From positions 36,038 to 100,037 of the forward strand of contig JAPLAM010000096.1 in assembly GCA_026393275.1 (NCBI GenBank): a stretch of DNA of 64,000 nucleotides, in the 5' to 3' direction. The stretch comes from Arthrobacter sp. (lineage in GTDB: Bacteria; Actinomycetota; Actinomycetes; Actinomycetales; Micrococcaceae). Positions within the stretch are counted from its first letter, which is position 1, and each line of letters starts with the position of its first letter. Positions 37,023 to 44,207 of the stretch are shown piece after piece. The position numbers and the translations under genes are program-made. The notes under the pieces were generated by a model. That model saw only the letters and a program-made list of their open reading frames with translations, ran no database searches and was not told the DNA's origin.

Positions 37023-38651
37023 CTACTGGTCGGCGGCAGCCCCGAGGGTCACGTCCAGTTCCTTCGCCTGGCCGCCCCGGAGAACGGTCACCTTCACGGT
37101 CGCGCCGGCGGCCTGTTCGCGCACGGCGGCCGTCAGCTGGTTCGGATCGCTGATGGTCAGGTCCTGGAACTTCGTGATGACGTCGCCCACCTTGATCCCG
37201 GCCTTATCGGCCGCCGAACCGGACTCGACCGTGGCCACGTCGGCGCCCACCGAGAAGCCGGAGGATGAGGTGCCCGCCTTCGGCTTGACGCTCACCCCGA
37301 ACTGGCCGTGGGTGGCCTTGCCGCTGCTGATGATCTCCTGGGCCACCCGCTTGGCGTGGTTGATCGGGATACTGAAACCGACGCCGATGTTGCCGCTACT
37401 GCTGCTGCCGCTCGAGTCACCGCCGGCGGAGGCGATAGCGACGTTGACGCCGATAACCTCACCCTTGCTGTTGACCAGGGCGCCGCCGGAGTTGCCCGGG
37501 TTAATGGCCGCGTCGGTCTGGATCACGTTAATCGAAATGCTGCCCTGGTTGGCGGTGCTCGGTGCCTGCCCGCCGCCGGGAGGCGCGAACTGGAACCCCT
37601 GGTTGCCGCCCTGGGAGTTGTCGGAACCGTCCTTGGGCGCGGCCGAGGACGCCACGCTGATGGTGCGGTTGAGCGTGGAGACGATGCCGTCGGTGACGGT
37701 CCCGGTCAGGCCCAGCGGGGAACCGATCGCGATGGCGGTGTCCCCGACGTTGAGCTTGTCCGAGTCGCCCAGGCTGGCGGCGACCAGTCCCGCGGGGTTG
37801 TTGATCTTGATAACGGCCAGGTCAGAGAGGGGGTCCGTGCCGACGACGGTCGCGCTGAAGACCCTGCCGTCACTCGTGCGGACTTCCAGCGCGGCCTTGG
37901 ACGTCTTGCCGTCCAGGGTAACGACGTGGGTGTTGGTGAGGACGTGGCCGTCGCCATCGAGGATGATGCCGGACCCGGTCCCGCCGTCGCTGCCGCTCGT
38001 GGCCTTAATGGTCACGACGCTTGGCGAGGCCTTCACCGCGGCGGCCGTAATGGCGTTGACGGAGTCCTGGTTGTTCACGATTACGGTGCCGGACTGGGCC
38101 GCGCTGCTGGTGGAAGCGAGCGGACGGCTGCCGATCAAGGCGTTGCTACCCGCCACGACGCCGCCGCCGACGAGGCCGGCGGCCAGGATGCTGGCAACGA
38201 GCGTGGGGACGCCAAAGGCCGCCTTGCGCTTCGGAGCGTTGCCCTGGTGGTTGTAGGGGCCGTTGTGGGCCGCCGGCGGCTGGTTGCCGTATCCGGCGTA
38301 GGGGCCGGGGCCCTGCGCGTACTGTCCGGTGTTAGGCGCGGCGGGCTGCGCCGGAGCGTGGCCCTGGACCGGCTGCCCGTTGGACTGCGACGACGGCGCA
38401 CCGAACTGCTGGGTATCGGGCGCGGCATGCTGGCCATAGGCCGGCTGGCGCTGCGGATACACGGGCCGAGGGGCATCATCGGCCGGCTGGTCCAGCCGCA
38501 TGGTGGGGTTGTCCTGCGCTGAGCCTTCCACCCCTGAGTCCTCCGCCGCTGCGGACTGCGGAGCCCCGGCAGCGGCCTGGCCCGGCTCAAGCGGTTCCCG
38601 GTTGCTCGTTGATGGATCCGGTGACGCGCCCTGCGTTGGGTTCTCAGTCAT
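37023..38651 (-). CDS. HtrA/DegP-like membrane serine protease with PDZ domain
   Basis: A 542-residue protein started at MTENPTQGASPDPSTSNREP, with AAAGGAAG 4 nt upstream. The first 170 residues are a Pro/Gln-rich cytoplasmic tail. One membrane segment follows (PTLVASILAAGLVGGGVVAG). The trypsin-like domain has the triad His in HVLTNTHVVTLDG, Asp in TDPLSDLAVIKIN and Ser in INPGNSGGALVNS. A C-terminal PDZ domain (SGSAADKAGIKVGDVITKF) ends the protein. It should degrade or refold damaged proteins outside the membrane. This resembles mycobacterial PepD/HtrA proteins, which are tied to envelope stress systems such as MprAB and SigE; neither is nearby here. Confidence 0.93.
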   Translation of the reverse strand: MTENPTQGASPDPSTSNREPLEPGQAAAGAPQSAAAEDSGVEGSAQDNPTMRLDQPADDAPRPVYPQRQPAYGQHAAPDTQQFGAPSSQSNGQPVQGHAPAQPAAPNTGQYAQGPGPYAGYGNQPPAAHNGPYNHQGNAPKRKAAFGVPTLVASILAAGLVGGGVVAGSNALIGSRPLASTSSAAQSGTVIVNNQDSVNAITAAAVKASPSVVTIKATSGSDGGTGSGIILDGDGHVLTNTHVVTLDGKTSKAALEVRTSDGRVFSATVVGTDPLSDLAVIKINNPAGLVAASLGDSDKLNVGDTAIAIGSPLGLTGTVTDGIVSTLNRTISVASSAAPKDGSDNSQGGNQGFQFAPPGGGQAPSTANQGSISINVIQTDAAINPGNSGGALVNSKGEVIGVNVAIASAGGDSSGSSSSGNIGVGFSIPINHAKRVAQEIISSGKATHGQFGVSVKPKAGTSSSGFSVGADVATVESGSAADKAGIKVGDVITKFQDLTISDPNQLTAAVREQAAGATVKVTVLRGGQAKELDVTLGAAADQ

Positions 38652-38815
38652 GGGACTTCCTTTCATCCTCGTCTGCAGTTAACTATGGTCGCCCAGGCTG
38701 ATACAAGAGCGAACATTTGCTGGGAGGTTCCTGAACGCCTTGGCGTCCGTTGATGGCCCGTAGATGGCCGTCCCGGAGGCTTCAGCGCGTTTCGCTGGTG
38801 GCATATTCCCAGTGG

Positions 38816-38844
38816 TGGACGGTCACCGGGGTGCACCATAGAAT
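38816..38844 (+). promoter_or_regulatory. Putative promoter of the TPM-domain gene
   Basis: TGGACG, a 17-bp spacer and TAGAAT (38839-38844). The -10 box is good; the -35 is weak. A leader of about 105 nt would follow, carrying the hairpin at 38911-38933. The 306-bp gap between the HtrA and TPM genes holds no gene that I can support. Confidence 0.4.
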
Positions 38845-38910
38845 CAAATGGAATTGCCACAGCGACCTGCGGCTTTGCACCTGCGCGGGGGCGCTGTGGT
38901 GTTCTGAGTG

Positions 38911-38933
38911 GACCGGATCGGCCCGATCCGGTC
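38911..38933 (+). promoter_or_regulatory. Leader hairpin or operator before the TPM gene
   Basis: GACCGGATCG and its exact complement CGATCCGGTC flank GCC, a 10-bp perfect inverted repeat 25 bp before the ATG. It could be an operator or a leader hairpin; it has no T-run. Confidence 0.45.
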
Positions 38934-38957
38934 ACAGAAGTGCTGAAGGGTTTGCAC

Positions 38958-41018
38958 ATGCGGTCAATGATGAAACGATTCCTCGCCGTTGTCGGCGTCG
39001 CCGGACTGCTGGCCCTCCCCGCCGCTCCCGCGCTCGCCGAAGATCCGGTGACCATTCCGTCCGGACAAAACGTCGTGGACAGCGCAAATGTCCTCGGCAG
39101 CCGCAAGGCCGAAGTCCAGGACGCCATCCAGCAGCTTCTGAAGGATCACAAGTACAACCTCTATGTCGTGACCGTGAGCTCCTTCGAGAACCCCGCGAAT
39201 GCAACGGCGTGGGGCGAGGCCGTAGCCAAGAAGAAGGGCATGGGCAACGCGGATGTGCTGCTCGCCATCTCCACTGCCGGCCAGTACTACTTTGCGCCGA
39301 GCACCGGCAGCGCGATTTATGCGAAAAAATCGAATATTACCCAGAATGCAGTCGTAGCCAATCTGGCCGGCGGCAAGAAGGATTATGCCCAGGCCGCGAT
39401 CGACACCGCCGCGGCGGTCGGCGACGCCGCAGGCGGCGGCAGCGGGACGGTACCGTCCGGCTCCGGGAGCGGCGTCCTCGTCGGCGTCGGTGTGGTCGCA
39501 GTCGGGGGCGCCGGTACCTACCTCTATCTGCGCAACCGGCGGAAGAAGGGTGCGGCGGCCACCAAGGCCGGTTACGGCCCGCAGGGTGCCGAACTGGACC
39601 CGCTGGCCGGGCTCAGCGTGGCGGACTTGCGCCGTAAGAGCGGTTCGCTGCTGATCGAGGCGGACGACGCCATTAAGTCCAGCGAGCAGGAACTTGGCTT
39701 CGCCCAGGCACAGTACGGCGATGCCGCCGTCGGAAACTTCACGAAGGCGCTGCAGGACGCCAAGGCCCACATGTCCGAGTCGTTCAAGCTGCAGCAGCAG
39801 CTCGACGACCACATCCCTGACACCGAGGAGCAGCAGCGGACCTGGCTCGGGGAAATCATCCGCCGTTCCGAGGCGGCACTGGCCTCCCTTAAGGAACAGA
39901 AAGCGGATTTCGATTCGCTGCGGGAGCTGGAGAAGAACGCCCCTGAGGCGCTGGCTGCCGTCGGCACCGGCGCCAAGGACGCCGAGGACAAGATTGCTGC
40001 GGCCGAGCAATCCCTCACCGAGCTCCGGGCAAAGTACGCGGAGAGCGCGCTGACCCACGTCGCGGACAACATCAGCCAGGCCAAGGAGCGGCTGGCCTTC
40101 GTGCAGAACGCCTCCGCCACGGCCCAGGAGAAGCTCTCCGCCGGCGAGGGCAGCCTCGCCGCCGTCGCCGTCCGGGCCGCCGAGGAGAGCCTGCACCAGA
40201 CCAACGTACTGCTCGGAGCCATCACCAAGGTCGCCGGCAGCCTTGACGAGGCCCGCAACGGGCTGGAGTCCGCCGTCGTGGACACCTCCCAGGACCTCGC
40301 CCAGGCCCGGGCCATGATCCAAGCGGGGGCGCACCCGGAACTGGCCGGACCGGTCGCCGGAGTGGAGGCCGCGCTGGCCCAGGTCAAAGCCGAAATCCAG
40401 GGCGGCAAGATCGACCCCATCGCCACCTTGGCGCGCGTGGAAACCGCCCACCAGTCCCTCGACGCGGCCCTCACCGGCATCCGCGACCAGCAGGAACAGG
40501 CACGCCGCGCGCAGGCCTCCCTGCAGCAGAGCATCATGTCCGCCCAGGCCCAGATCAGCGCCACCTCGGACTACATCACGGCGCGCCGCGGCGGCGTGGG
40601 CACCGAGGCCCGGACCCGGCTGGCCGAGGCGCAGCGCAACCTCGACTACGCCCTGTCCATCTCCCGCACCGACCCGGTCACCGCCCTGCAGTATGCCCAG
40701 CAGGCCCACTCCCTCGCTGCCCAGGCCGCGCAGCAGGCCCAGGCCGATGTGGATCAGTTCGGCGGCTTCGCGAACCAGGGCTATGGCCGCGGCGGGATGT
40801 TCGGCGGCGGAGGCGGCGGAGGCGGCCTCGGCGGCGCCATCCTCGGCGGCATCCTGATCAACTCAATCCTGCATGGCGGAGGTGGCGGCGGCGGCTGGGG
40901 CGGCGGAGGGGGCTGGGGCGGCGGCGATTCCGGCGGCGGCTGGGGCGGTGGCGGCGACGCGGGCGGCGGCTGGGGCGGCGGCGGAGATTTCGGCGGCGGG
41001 GACTCCGGGAGTTTCTAG
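38958..41018 (+). CDS. TPM-domain protein with long coiled coil and Gly-rich tail
   Basis: A 686-residue protein from the ATG at 38958 (GAAGGG 7 nt upstream). A signal peptide (MMKRFLAVVGVAGLLALPAA) precedes a TPM domain of about 130 residues (VVDSANVLGSRKAEVQDAIQ, MGNADVLLAISTAGQYYFAP). One membrane helix follows (VLVGVGVVAVGGAGTYLYLR). About 400 residues of helical, charged sequence typical of coiled coil come next. The last 70 residues are almost only Gly, Trp, Asp and Ser (GGGGGWGGGGG). The TPM domain would face outside and the coiled coil the cytoplasm. pspA follows 114 bp downstream, suggesting a shared membrane-stress role. The biochemical activity is unknown. Confidence 0.85.
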   Translation: MRSMMKRFLAVVGVAGLLALPAAPALAEDPVTIPSGQNVVDSANVLGSRKAEVQDAIQQLLKDHKYNLYVVTVSSFENPANATAWGEAVAKKKGMGNADVLLAISTAGQYYFAPSTGSAIYAKKSNITQNAVVANLAGGKKDYAQAAIDTAAAVGDAAGGGSGTVPSGSGSGVLVGVGVVAVGGAGTYLYLRNRRKKGAAATKAGYGPQGAELDPLAGLSVADLRRKSGSLLIEADDAIKSSEQELGFAQAQYGDAAVGNFTKALQDAKAHMSESFKLQQQLDDHIPDTEEQQRTWLGEIIRRSEAALASLKEQKADFDSLRELEKNAPEALAAVGTGAKDAEDKIAAAEQSLTELRAKYAESALTHVADNISQAKERLAFVQNASATAQEKLSAGEGSLAAVAVRAAEESLHQTNVLLGAITKVAGSLDEARNGLESAVVDTSQDLAQARAMIQAGAHPELAGPVAGVEAALAQVKAEIQGGKIDPIATLARVETAHQSLDAALTGIRDQQEQARRAQASLQQSIMSAQAQISATSDYITARRGGVGTEARTRLAEAQRNLDYALSISRTDPVTALQYAQQAHSLAAQAAQQAQADVDQFGGFANQGYGRGGMFGGGGGGGGLGGAILGGILINSILHGGGGGGGWGGGGGWGGGDSGGGWGGGGDAGGGWGGGGDFGGGDSGSF

Positions 41019-41074
41019 CGGCCGGTTACAGACTAGGCGCCGGCGGACTCGTTCCAGCCGGCGGGTAGAAGCGG

Positions 41075-41101
41075 TACATTCACTGTTCACCGAATTCGGT
41101 G
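41075..41101 (+). promoter_or_regulatory. Putative promoter and palindromic operator of pspA
   Basis: TACATT (41075-41080) is a reasonable -10 box, with TTCCAG 17 bp upstream as a weak -35. Just after it, CACCGAATTCGGTG (41088-41101) is a perfect 14-bp palindrome overlapping the expected start of transcription, a suitable place for a repressor. Confidence 0.45.
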
Positions 41102-41132
41102 GCCACCACTGGATAGGACGAAAGGCAACACC

Positions 41133-41927
41133 ATGGTTAAGCAGTCCATTTTCGGCCGTATGGCTCAGCTGGCGAAGGCGAACATCAATTCCTTGCTGGA
41201 CCAGGCCGAGGATCCGCAGAAGATGCTGGACCAGATGGTCCGTGATTACACGAACAACATCGCCGAGGCGGAATCGGCGGTGGCCCAGACCATCGGCAAC
41301 CTGCGCATGCTCCAGGACGACTACAACGAAGACATCAAGAACGCCCAGGACTGGGGCAACAAGGCCCTGGCCGCCTCCCGTAAGGCCGACGAGTACCGGG
41401 CCAAGGGCGATTCCGCGGACGCGGAGAAGTTCGACAACCTCGCCAAGGTGGCGCTGCAACGACAGATCTCGTCGGAGAACGAGGCTAAGTCGGCCGAGCC
41501 CAACATTGCCTCCCAGAGCGACGTGGTGGACAAGCTCAAGCAGGGCCTGAACCAGATGAAGGTCAAGCTCAACGAGCTCACCAGCAAGCGCAACGAACTC
41601 GTGGCACGCTCCAAGACGGCTGCCGCGCAGACCCAGGTCCATGATGCCCTGAAGAGCATCGACATCATGGATCCGACCTCCGAGGTGGGCCGCTTCGAAG
41701 AGAAGATCCGCCGCGAAGAAGCCAAGGTCCGCGGCCAGCAGGAACTTGGGGCCTCCAGCCTGGACGCCCAGTTCAACTCGCTCGAGGACCTCGGCGAGCA
41801 GACCGAAATCGAGGCGCGCCTGGCCGCGCTGAAGTCCGGCGGCAGCACCCCGGCCCTCGGCGCCGGCAACGGCTCAAGCGCGGGCGCTGGCACGACGGTG
41901 GACGAAGCCGACTTCGACAAGCTCTAG
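41133..41927 (+). CDS. pspA: PspA/IM30 (ESCRT-III-like) protein
   Basis: A 264-residue helical protein with GAAAGG upstream of the ATG. It begins MVKQSIFGRMAQLAKANINS, the amphipathic membrane-binding helix typical of the family, then DQAEDPQKMLDQMVRDYTNN and long coiled-coil helices. The C-terminal segment is disordered and Gly/Ser-rich. PspA proteins assemble on the inner face of damaged membranes and protect against proton leakage. No PspF or PspBC partner is seen; in actinobacteria other partners occur, and the upstream TPM-domain protein is a candidate. Confidence 0.93.
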   Translation: MVKQSIFGRMAQLAKANINSLLDQAEDPQKMLDQMVRDYTNNIAEAESAVAQTIGNLRMLQDDYNEDIKNAQDWGNKALAASRKADEYRAKGDSADAEKFDNLAKVALQRQISSENEAKSAEPNIASQSDVVDKLKQGLNQMKVKLNELTSKRNELVARSKTAAAQTQVHDALKSIDIMDPTSEVGRFEEKIRREEAKVRGQQELGASSLDAQFNSLEDLGEQTEIEARLAALKSGGSTPALGAGNGSSAGAGTTVDEADFDKL

Positions 41928-41938
41928 TCCGCTCGCGC

Positions 41939-41975
41939 GACGGCGGCCAGCGGCGAGAAGCCGCCGGCCGCCGTC
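41939..41975 (+). terminator. Hairpin after pspA
   Basis: A 16-bp stem with one mismatch (GACGGCGGCCAGCGGC against GCCGCCGGCCGCCGTC) around GAGAA, 11 bp after the pspA stop. No T-run follows directly. Confidence 0.6.
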
Positions 41976-41999
41976 GGCGTCGGCGTCTGGAGAGTCACC

Positions 42000-42028
42000 G
42001 AGGCCGGGCCCCACACGGGCCCGGCCTC
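42000..42028 (+). terminator. Second hairpin between pspA and the photolyase gene
   Basis: A perfect 11-bp stem (GAGGCCGGGCC and its complement) around 7 nt, followed by TCTGCT. With the previous hairpin it separates pspA from the leaderless photolyase promoter. Confidence 0.6.
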
Positions 42029-42041
42029 TGCTGTAATCCAG

Positions 42042-42047
42042 TAGCGT
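42042..42047 (+). promoter_or_regulatory. Leaderless -10 box of the photolyase gene
   Basis: TAGCGT stands 6 nt (GGAGCC) before the ATG. No clear -35 was found. Confidence 0.6.
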
Positions 42048-42053
42048 GGAGCC

Positions 42054-43478
42054 ATGTCTGCAACCCTTGTCTGGCTCCGCGATGACCTCCGCCTCGACGA
42101 CAACCCCGCGCTGGCGGAAGCGGCGGCACTGGGCGGCCCGCTGACGGTGGCCTACGTCCTGGACGAGGTCTCACCCGGGGTGCGGCCCCTCGGCGGGGCT
42201 GCAAAGTGGTGGCTGCACCACTCGCTCGCCTCACTCGCCGCGGACCTTGAAGCCGCCGGGTCCCGCCTGCTGCTCCGGCGCGGCCCGGCCGATCGTGTCA
42301 TCCGCCAACTGGCCGAAGAAACCGGCGCCACGCGCCTGCTCTGGAACCGGCGTTACGGCGGCCCGGAACGCGCCGTGGACGCGGGCCTCAAGGAATGGGC
42401 TTCGCGGCAGGAGATCACCGCCGCAAGCTTCCAAGCCAGCCTCATATTTGAGCCTTGGACGGTGCGGACCGGCTCCGGGGGCCCGTACAAGGTCTTCACC
42501 CCGTTCTGGAAGGCCTGCCTGGACGCGCCGGAGCCCCGGCTGCCGCTGGAGGCGCCGGGGCGACTGCCGGAGCCCGCGCGGAACGGCCCCGGCGAACTGC
42601 CCGGCAGCGAAGCGCTGGAGGACTGGCGGCTACTCCCCCGCCGCCCGGACTGGAGTGCGGGGCTCGCCGCGGACTGGACCCCGGGCGAGGCCGGCGCGCA
42701 CCGCCGGCTGGACGACTTCCTGGATGGCCCGGCGGCCGAGTACGGCACCGGCAGGGATGTCCCCGGCGTTGAGGGCACCAGCCGGCTCTCACCGCACCTG
42801 CGGTTCGGCGAGATCAGCCCCTTCCGGGTCTGGCATGCGCTGCGTGAACGCTTCCCGCACGGCGCGCCGGCCGACGTCGGGATCTTCCGTTCCGAGCTCG
42901 GCTGGCGGGAATTCTGCTGGCAGCTGCTGTACGAGAATCCGCAGCTGGCCAGCCGCAATTACCGACCGGAATTTGACCGTTTTGCGTGGCAGACGCCATC
43001 GGACGCCGAGCTGCAGGCCTGGCAGCAGGGCCGCACCGGCTATCCGCTGGTGGACGCCGGCATGCGCCAGCTGTGGCAGACCGGCTGGATGCACAACCGC
43101 GTCCGGATGGCGGCGGCGTCGTTCCTGGTCAAGAACCTGCTGGCGGACTGGCGGCTCGGGGAGGCGTGGTTCTGGGACACGCTGGTGGACGCCGATGCCG
43201 CGAGCAACCCGGCCAACTGGCAATGGGTGGCTGGTTCGGGAGCGGACGCCTCCCCGTACTTCCGCATCTTCAACCCGGTCACGCAGAGCAAGAAGTTCGA
43301 CGCCGCCGGCCGCTACCTGCGCGAATTTGTTCCGGAACTTGCCGGGCTGGACGAGAAGGCGGTGCACGAACCGTGGAAAGCCGACGGCGGCGCGCCGGCC
43401 TACCCGGGGCCGATCGTGGGGCTCCCCGAGTCGCGGGCGAGGGCACTGGAGACTTACCAGCGGCTCAAGGACGGGTAG
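42054..43478 (+). CDS. phrB: Deoxyribodipyrimidine photolyase (cryptochrome/photolyase family)
   Basis: A 474-residue flavoenzyme that splits UV-induced pyrimidine dimers in light. The antenna domain begins TLVWLRDDLRLDDNPALAEA. The FAD domain includes SRLSPHLRFGEISPFRVWHA, ELGWREFCWQLLY, MRQLWQTGWMHNRVRMAAAS and the loop NPANWQWVAGSGADASPYFR before IFNPVTQSKKFD. Length and motifs fit class I CPD photolyases. It is transcribed alone from a leaderless promoter and ends at a strong terminator. Confidence 0.95.
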   Translation: MSATLVWLRDDLRLDDNPALAEAAALGGPLTVAYVLDEVSPGVRPLGGAAKWWLHHSLASLAADLEAAGSRLLLRRGPADRVIRQLAEETGATRLLWNRRYGGPERAVDAGLKEWASRQEITAASFQASLIFEPWTVRTGSGGPYKVFTPFWKACLDAPEPRLPLEAPGRLPEPARNGPGELPGSEALEDWRLLPRRPDWSAGLAADWTPGEAGAHRRLDDFLDGPAAEYGTGRDVPGVEGTSRLSPHLRFGEISPFRVWHALRERFPHGAPADVGIFRSELGWREFCWQLLYENPQLASRNYRPEFDRFAWQTPSDAELQAWQQGRTGYPLVDAGMRQLWQTGWMHNRVRMAAASFLVKNLLADWRLGEAWFWDTLVDADAASNPANWQWVAGSGADASPYFRIFNPVTQSKKFDAAGRYLREFVPELAGLDEKAVHEPWKADGGAPAYPGPIVGLPESRARALETYQRLKDG

Positions 43479-43484
43479 GAAACA

Positions 43485-43518
43485 GCAAAGGCCCGGATCT
43501 GGTGATCCGGGCCTTTGC
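43485..43518. terminator. Bidirectional terminator between photolyase and tRNA-fMet
   Basis: A perfect 15-bp stem (GCAAAGGCCCGGATC and its complement) with a 4-nt loop, A-rich on one side and T-rich on the other. It serves the photolyase gene and the convergent tRNA. Confidence 0.85.
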
Positions 43519-43539
43519 TTTACTGCGATGCACTGCCAT

Positions 43540-43616
43540 TGGTTGCGGGGACAGGATTTGAACCTGTGACCTCTGGGTTATGAGCCCAGCGAGCTACCGA
43601 ACTGCTCCACCCCGCG
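43540..43616 (-). tRNA. Initiator tRNA-fMet (CAT), copy 1, CCA encoded
   Basis: A 77-nt cloverleaf with CAT in the anticodon loop (GGGCTCATAACCC). It has the hallmarks of an initiator tRNA: a C1-A72 mismatch (CGCGGGG against CCCCGCA) and three G:C pairs in the anticodon stem. The T-arm is AGGTTCAAATCCT. The 3' end encodes CCA. It is transcribed toward the photolyase gene from an AT-richer stretch with TAGGGTAGTGT just upstream. Confidence 0.95.
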
Positions 43617-43929
43617 TCGCTTGATCAACACTACCCTACTTTGGCTGCCGCCCCGACCACGGGCCGGCCCCGCGGTCCTCGAGCGGCTACTGGGTTGCTT
43701 CCGCAGCCCCCGGGGAAACGCCGACCGGCGCGGCGCCCCGTCCGGGGCGGCTTTGGGCCCACTTCCGGCCCGTGGGACCGGTCCCCCGCGGCGTGTCGGT
43801 GTCAAAGTGCCCCCCGGACCGTCTACTGCGACGTTTTGTCCCACAACCCCAAAACCCCGAACCCGGGCACCTGAGCGGCTTAAAGCAAGAAGTCCGGAAC
43901 ACTTTTCAGTGTTCCGGACTCCTTCTCAG
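43617..43929 (-). other. Spacer between the two initiator tRNA genes
   Basis: No credible gene was found. The part next to copy 1 holds TAGTGT and TAGGGT as possible -10 boxes on the minus strand. The other end carries the terminator of copy 2. The middle is very GC-rich with no clear structure. Confidence 0.5.
43891..43920 (-). terminator. Terminator of the second tRNA-fMet gene
   Basis: A perfect 13-bp stem (AGTCCGGAACACT and its complement) with a TTTC loop, 9 bp beyond the 3' end of tRNA copy 2. On the minus strand the hairpin is followed by TCTTGCTTT. It shows the two tRNA genes are separate units. Confidence 0.85.
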
Positions 43930-44003
43930 TTGCGGGGACAGGATTTGAACCTGTGACCTCTGGGTTATGAGCCCAGCGAGCTACCGAACTGCTCCACCCC
44001 GCG
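43930..44003 (-). tRNA. Initiator tRNA-fMet (CAT), copy 2, CCA not encoded
   Basis: A 74-nt gene identical to copy 1 from position 1 to 73, including the C1-A72 mismatch and the GGG/CCC anticodon stem. After A73 the genome reads CTG instead of CCA, so CCA must be added by the nucleotidyltransferase. TAAAGT on the minus strand, 14 nt before the gene, is a likely -10 box. Confidence 0.95.
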
Positions 44004-44135
44004 TCGCAAGAACAACTTTACCTGCCGGTGAACGGGAGGCCAAATCGGGACGGCGTGATGTGCATCCCACCCGCCGCCGGAGCCCTTCCAGGGAGCCCGC
44101 ACCGGGCCATTCGGCCTGGCATGACGAGAACCAAA

Positions 44136-44178
44136 AAGGCCGGATTCCCAGCTCCAACGGAACGGGGAATCCGGCCTT
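44136..44178 (-). terminator. Terminator of the UPF0182 gene
   Basis: AAGGCCGGATTCCC and its complement enclose a 15-nt loop. On the minus strand a T-run (TTTTTGG) follows. It lies 30 bp after the UPF0182 stop. Confidence 0.8.
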
Positions 44179-44207
44179 CGGCCGTCAGCAACCTGGCGGC
44201 CCGGCGC

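Noticed and set aside
43540..44003. The two tRNA-fMet genes as an assembly duplicate
   Set aside because: Their flanks, terminators and 3' ends (CCA versus CTG) differ, so they are separate loci.
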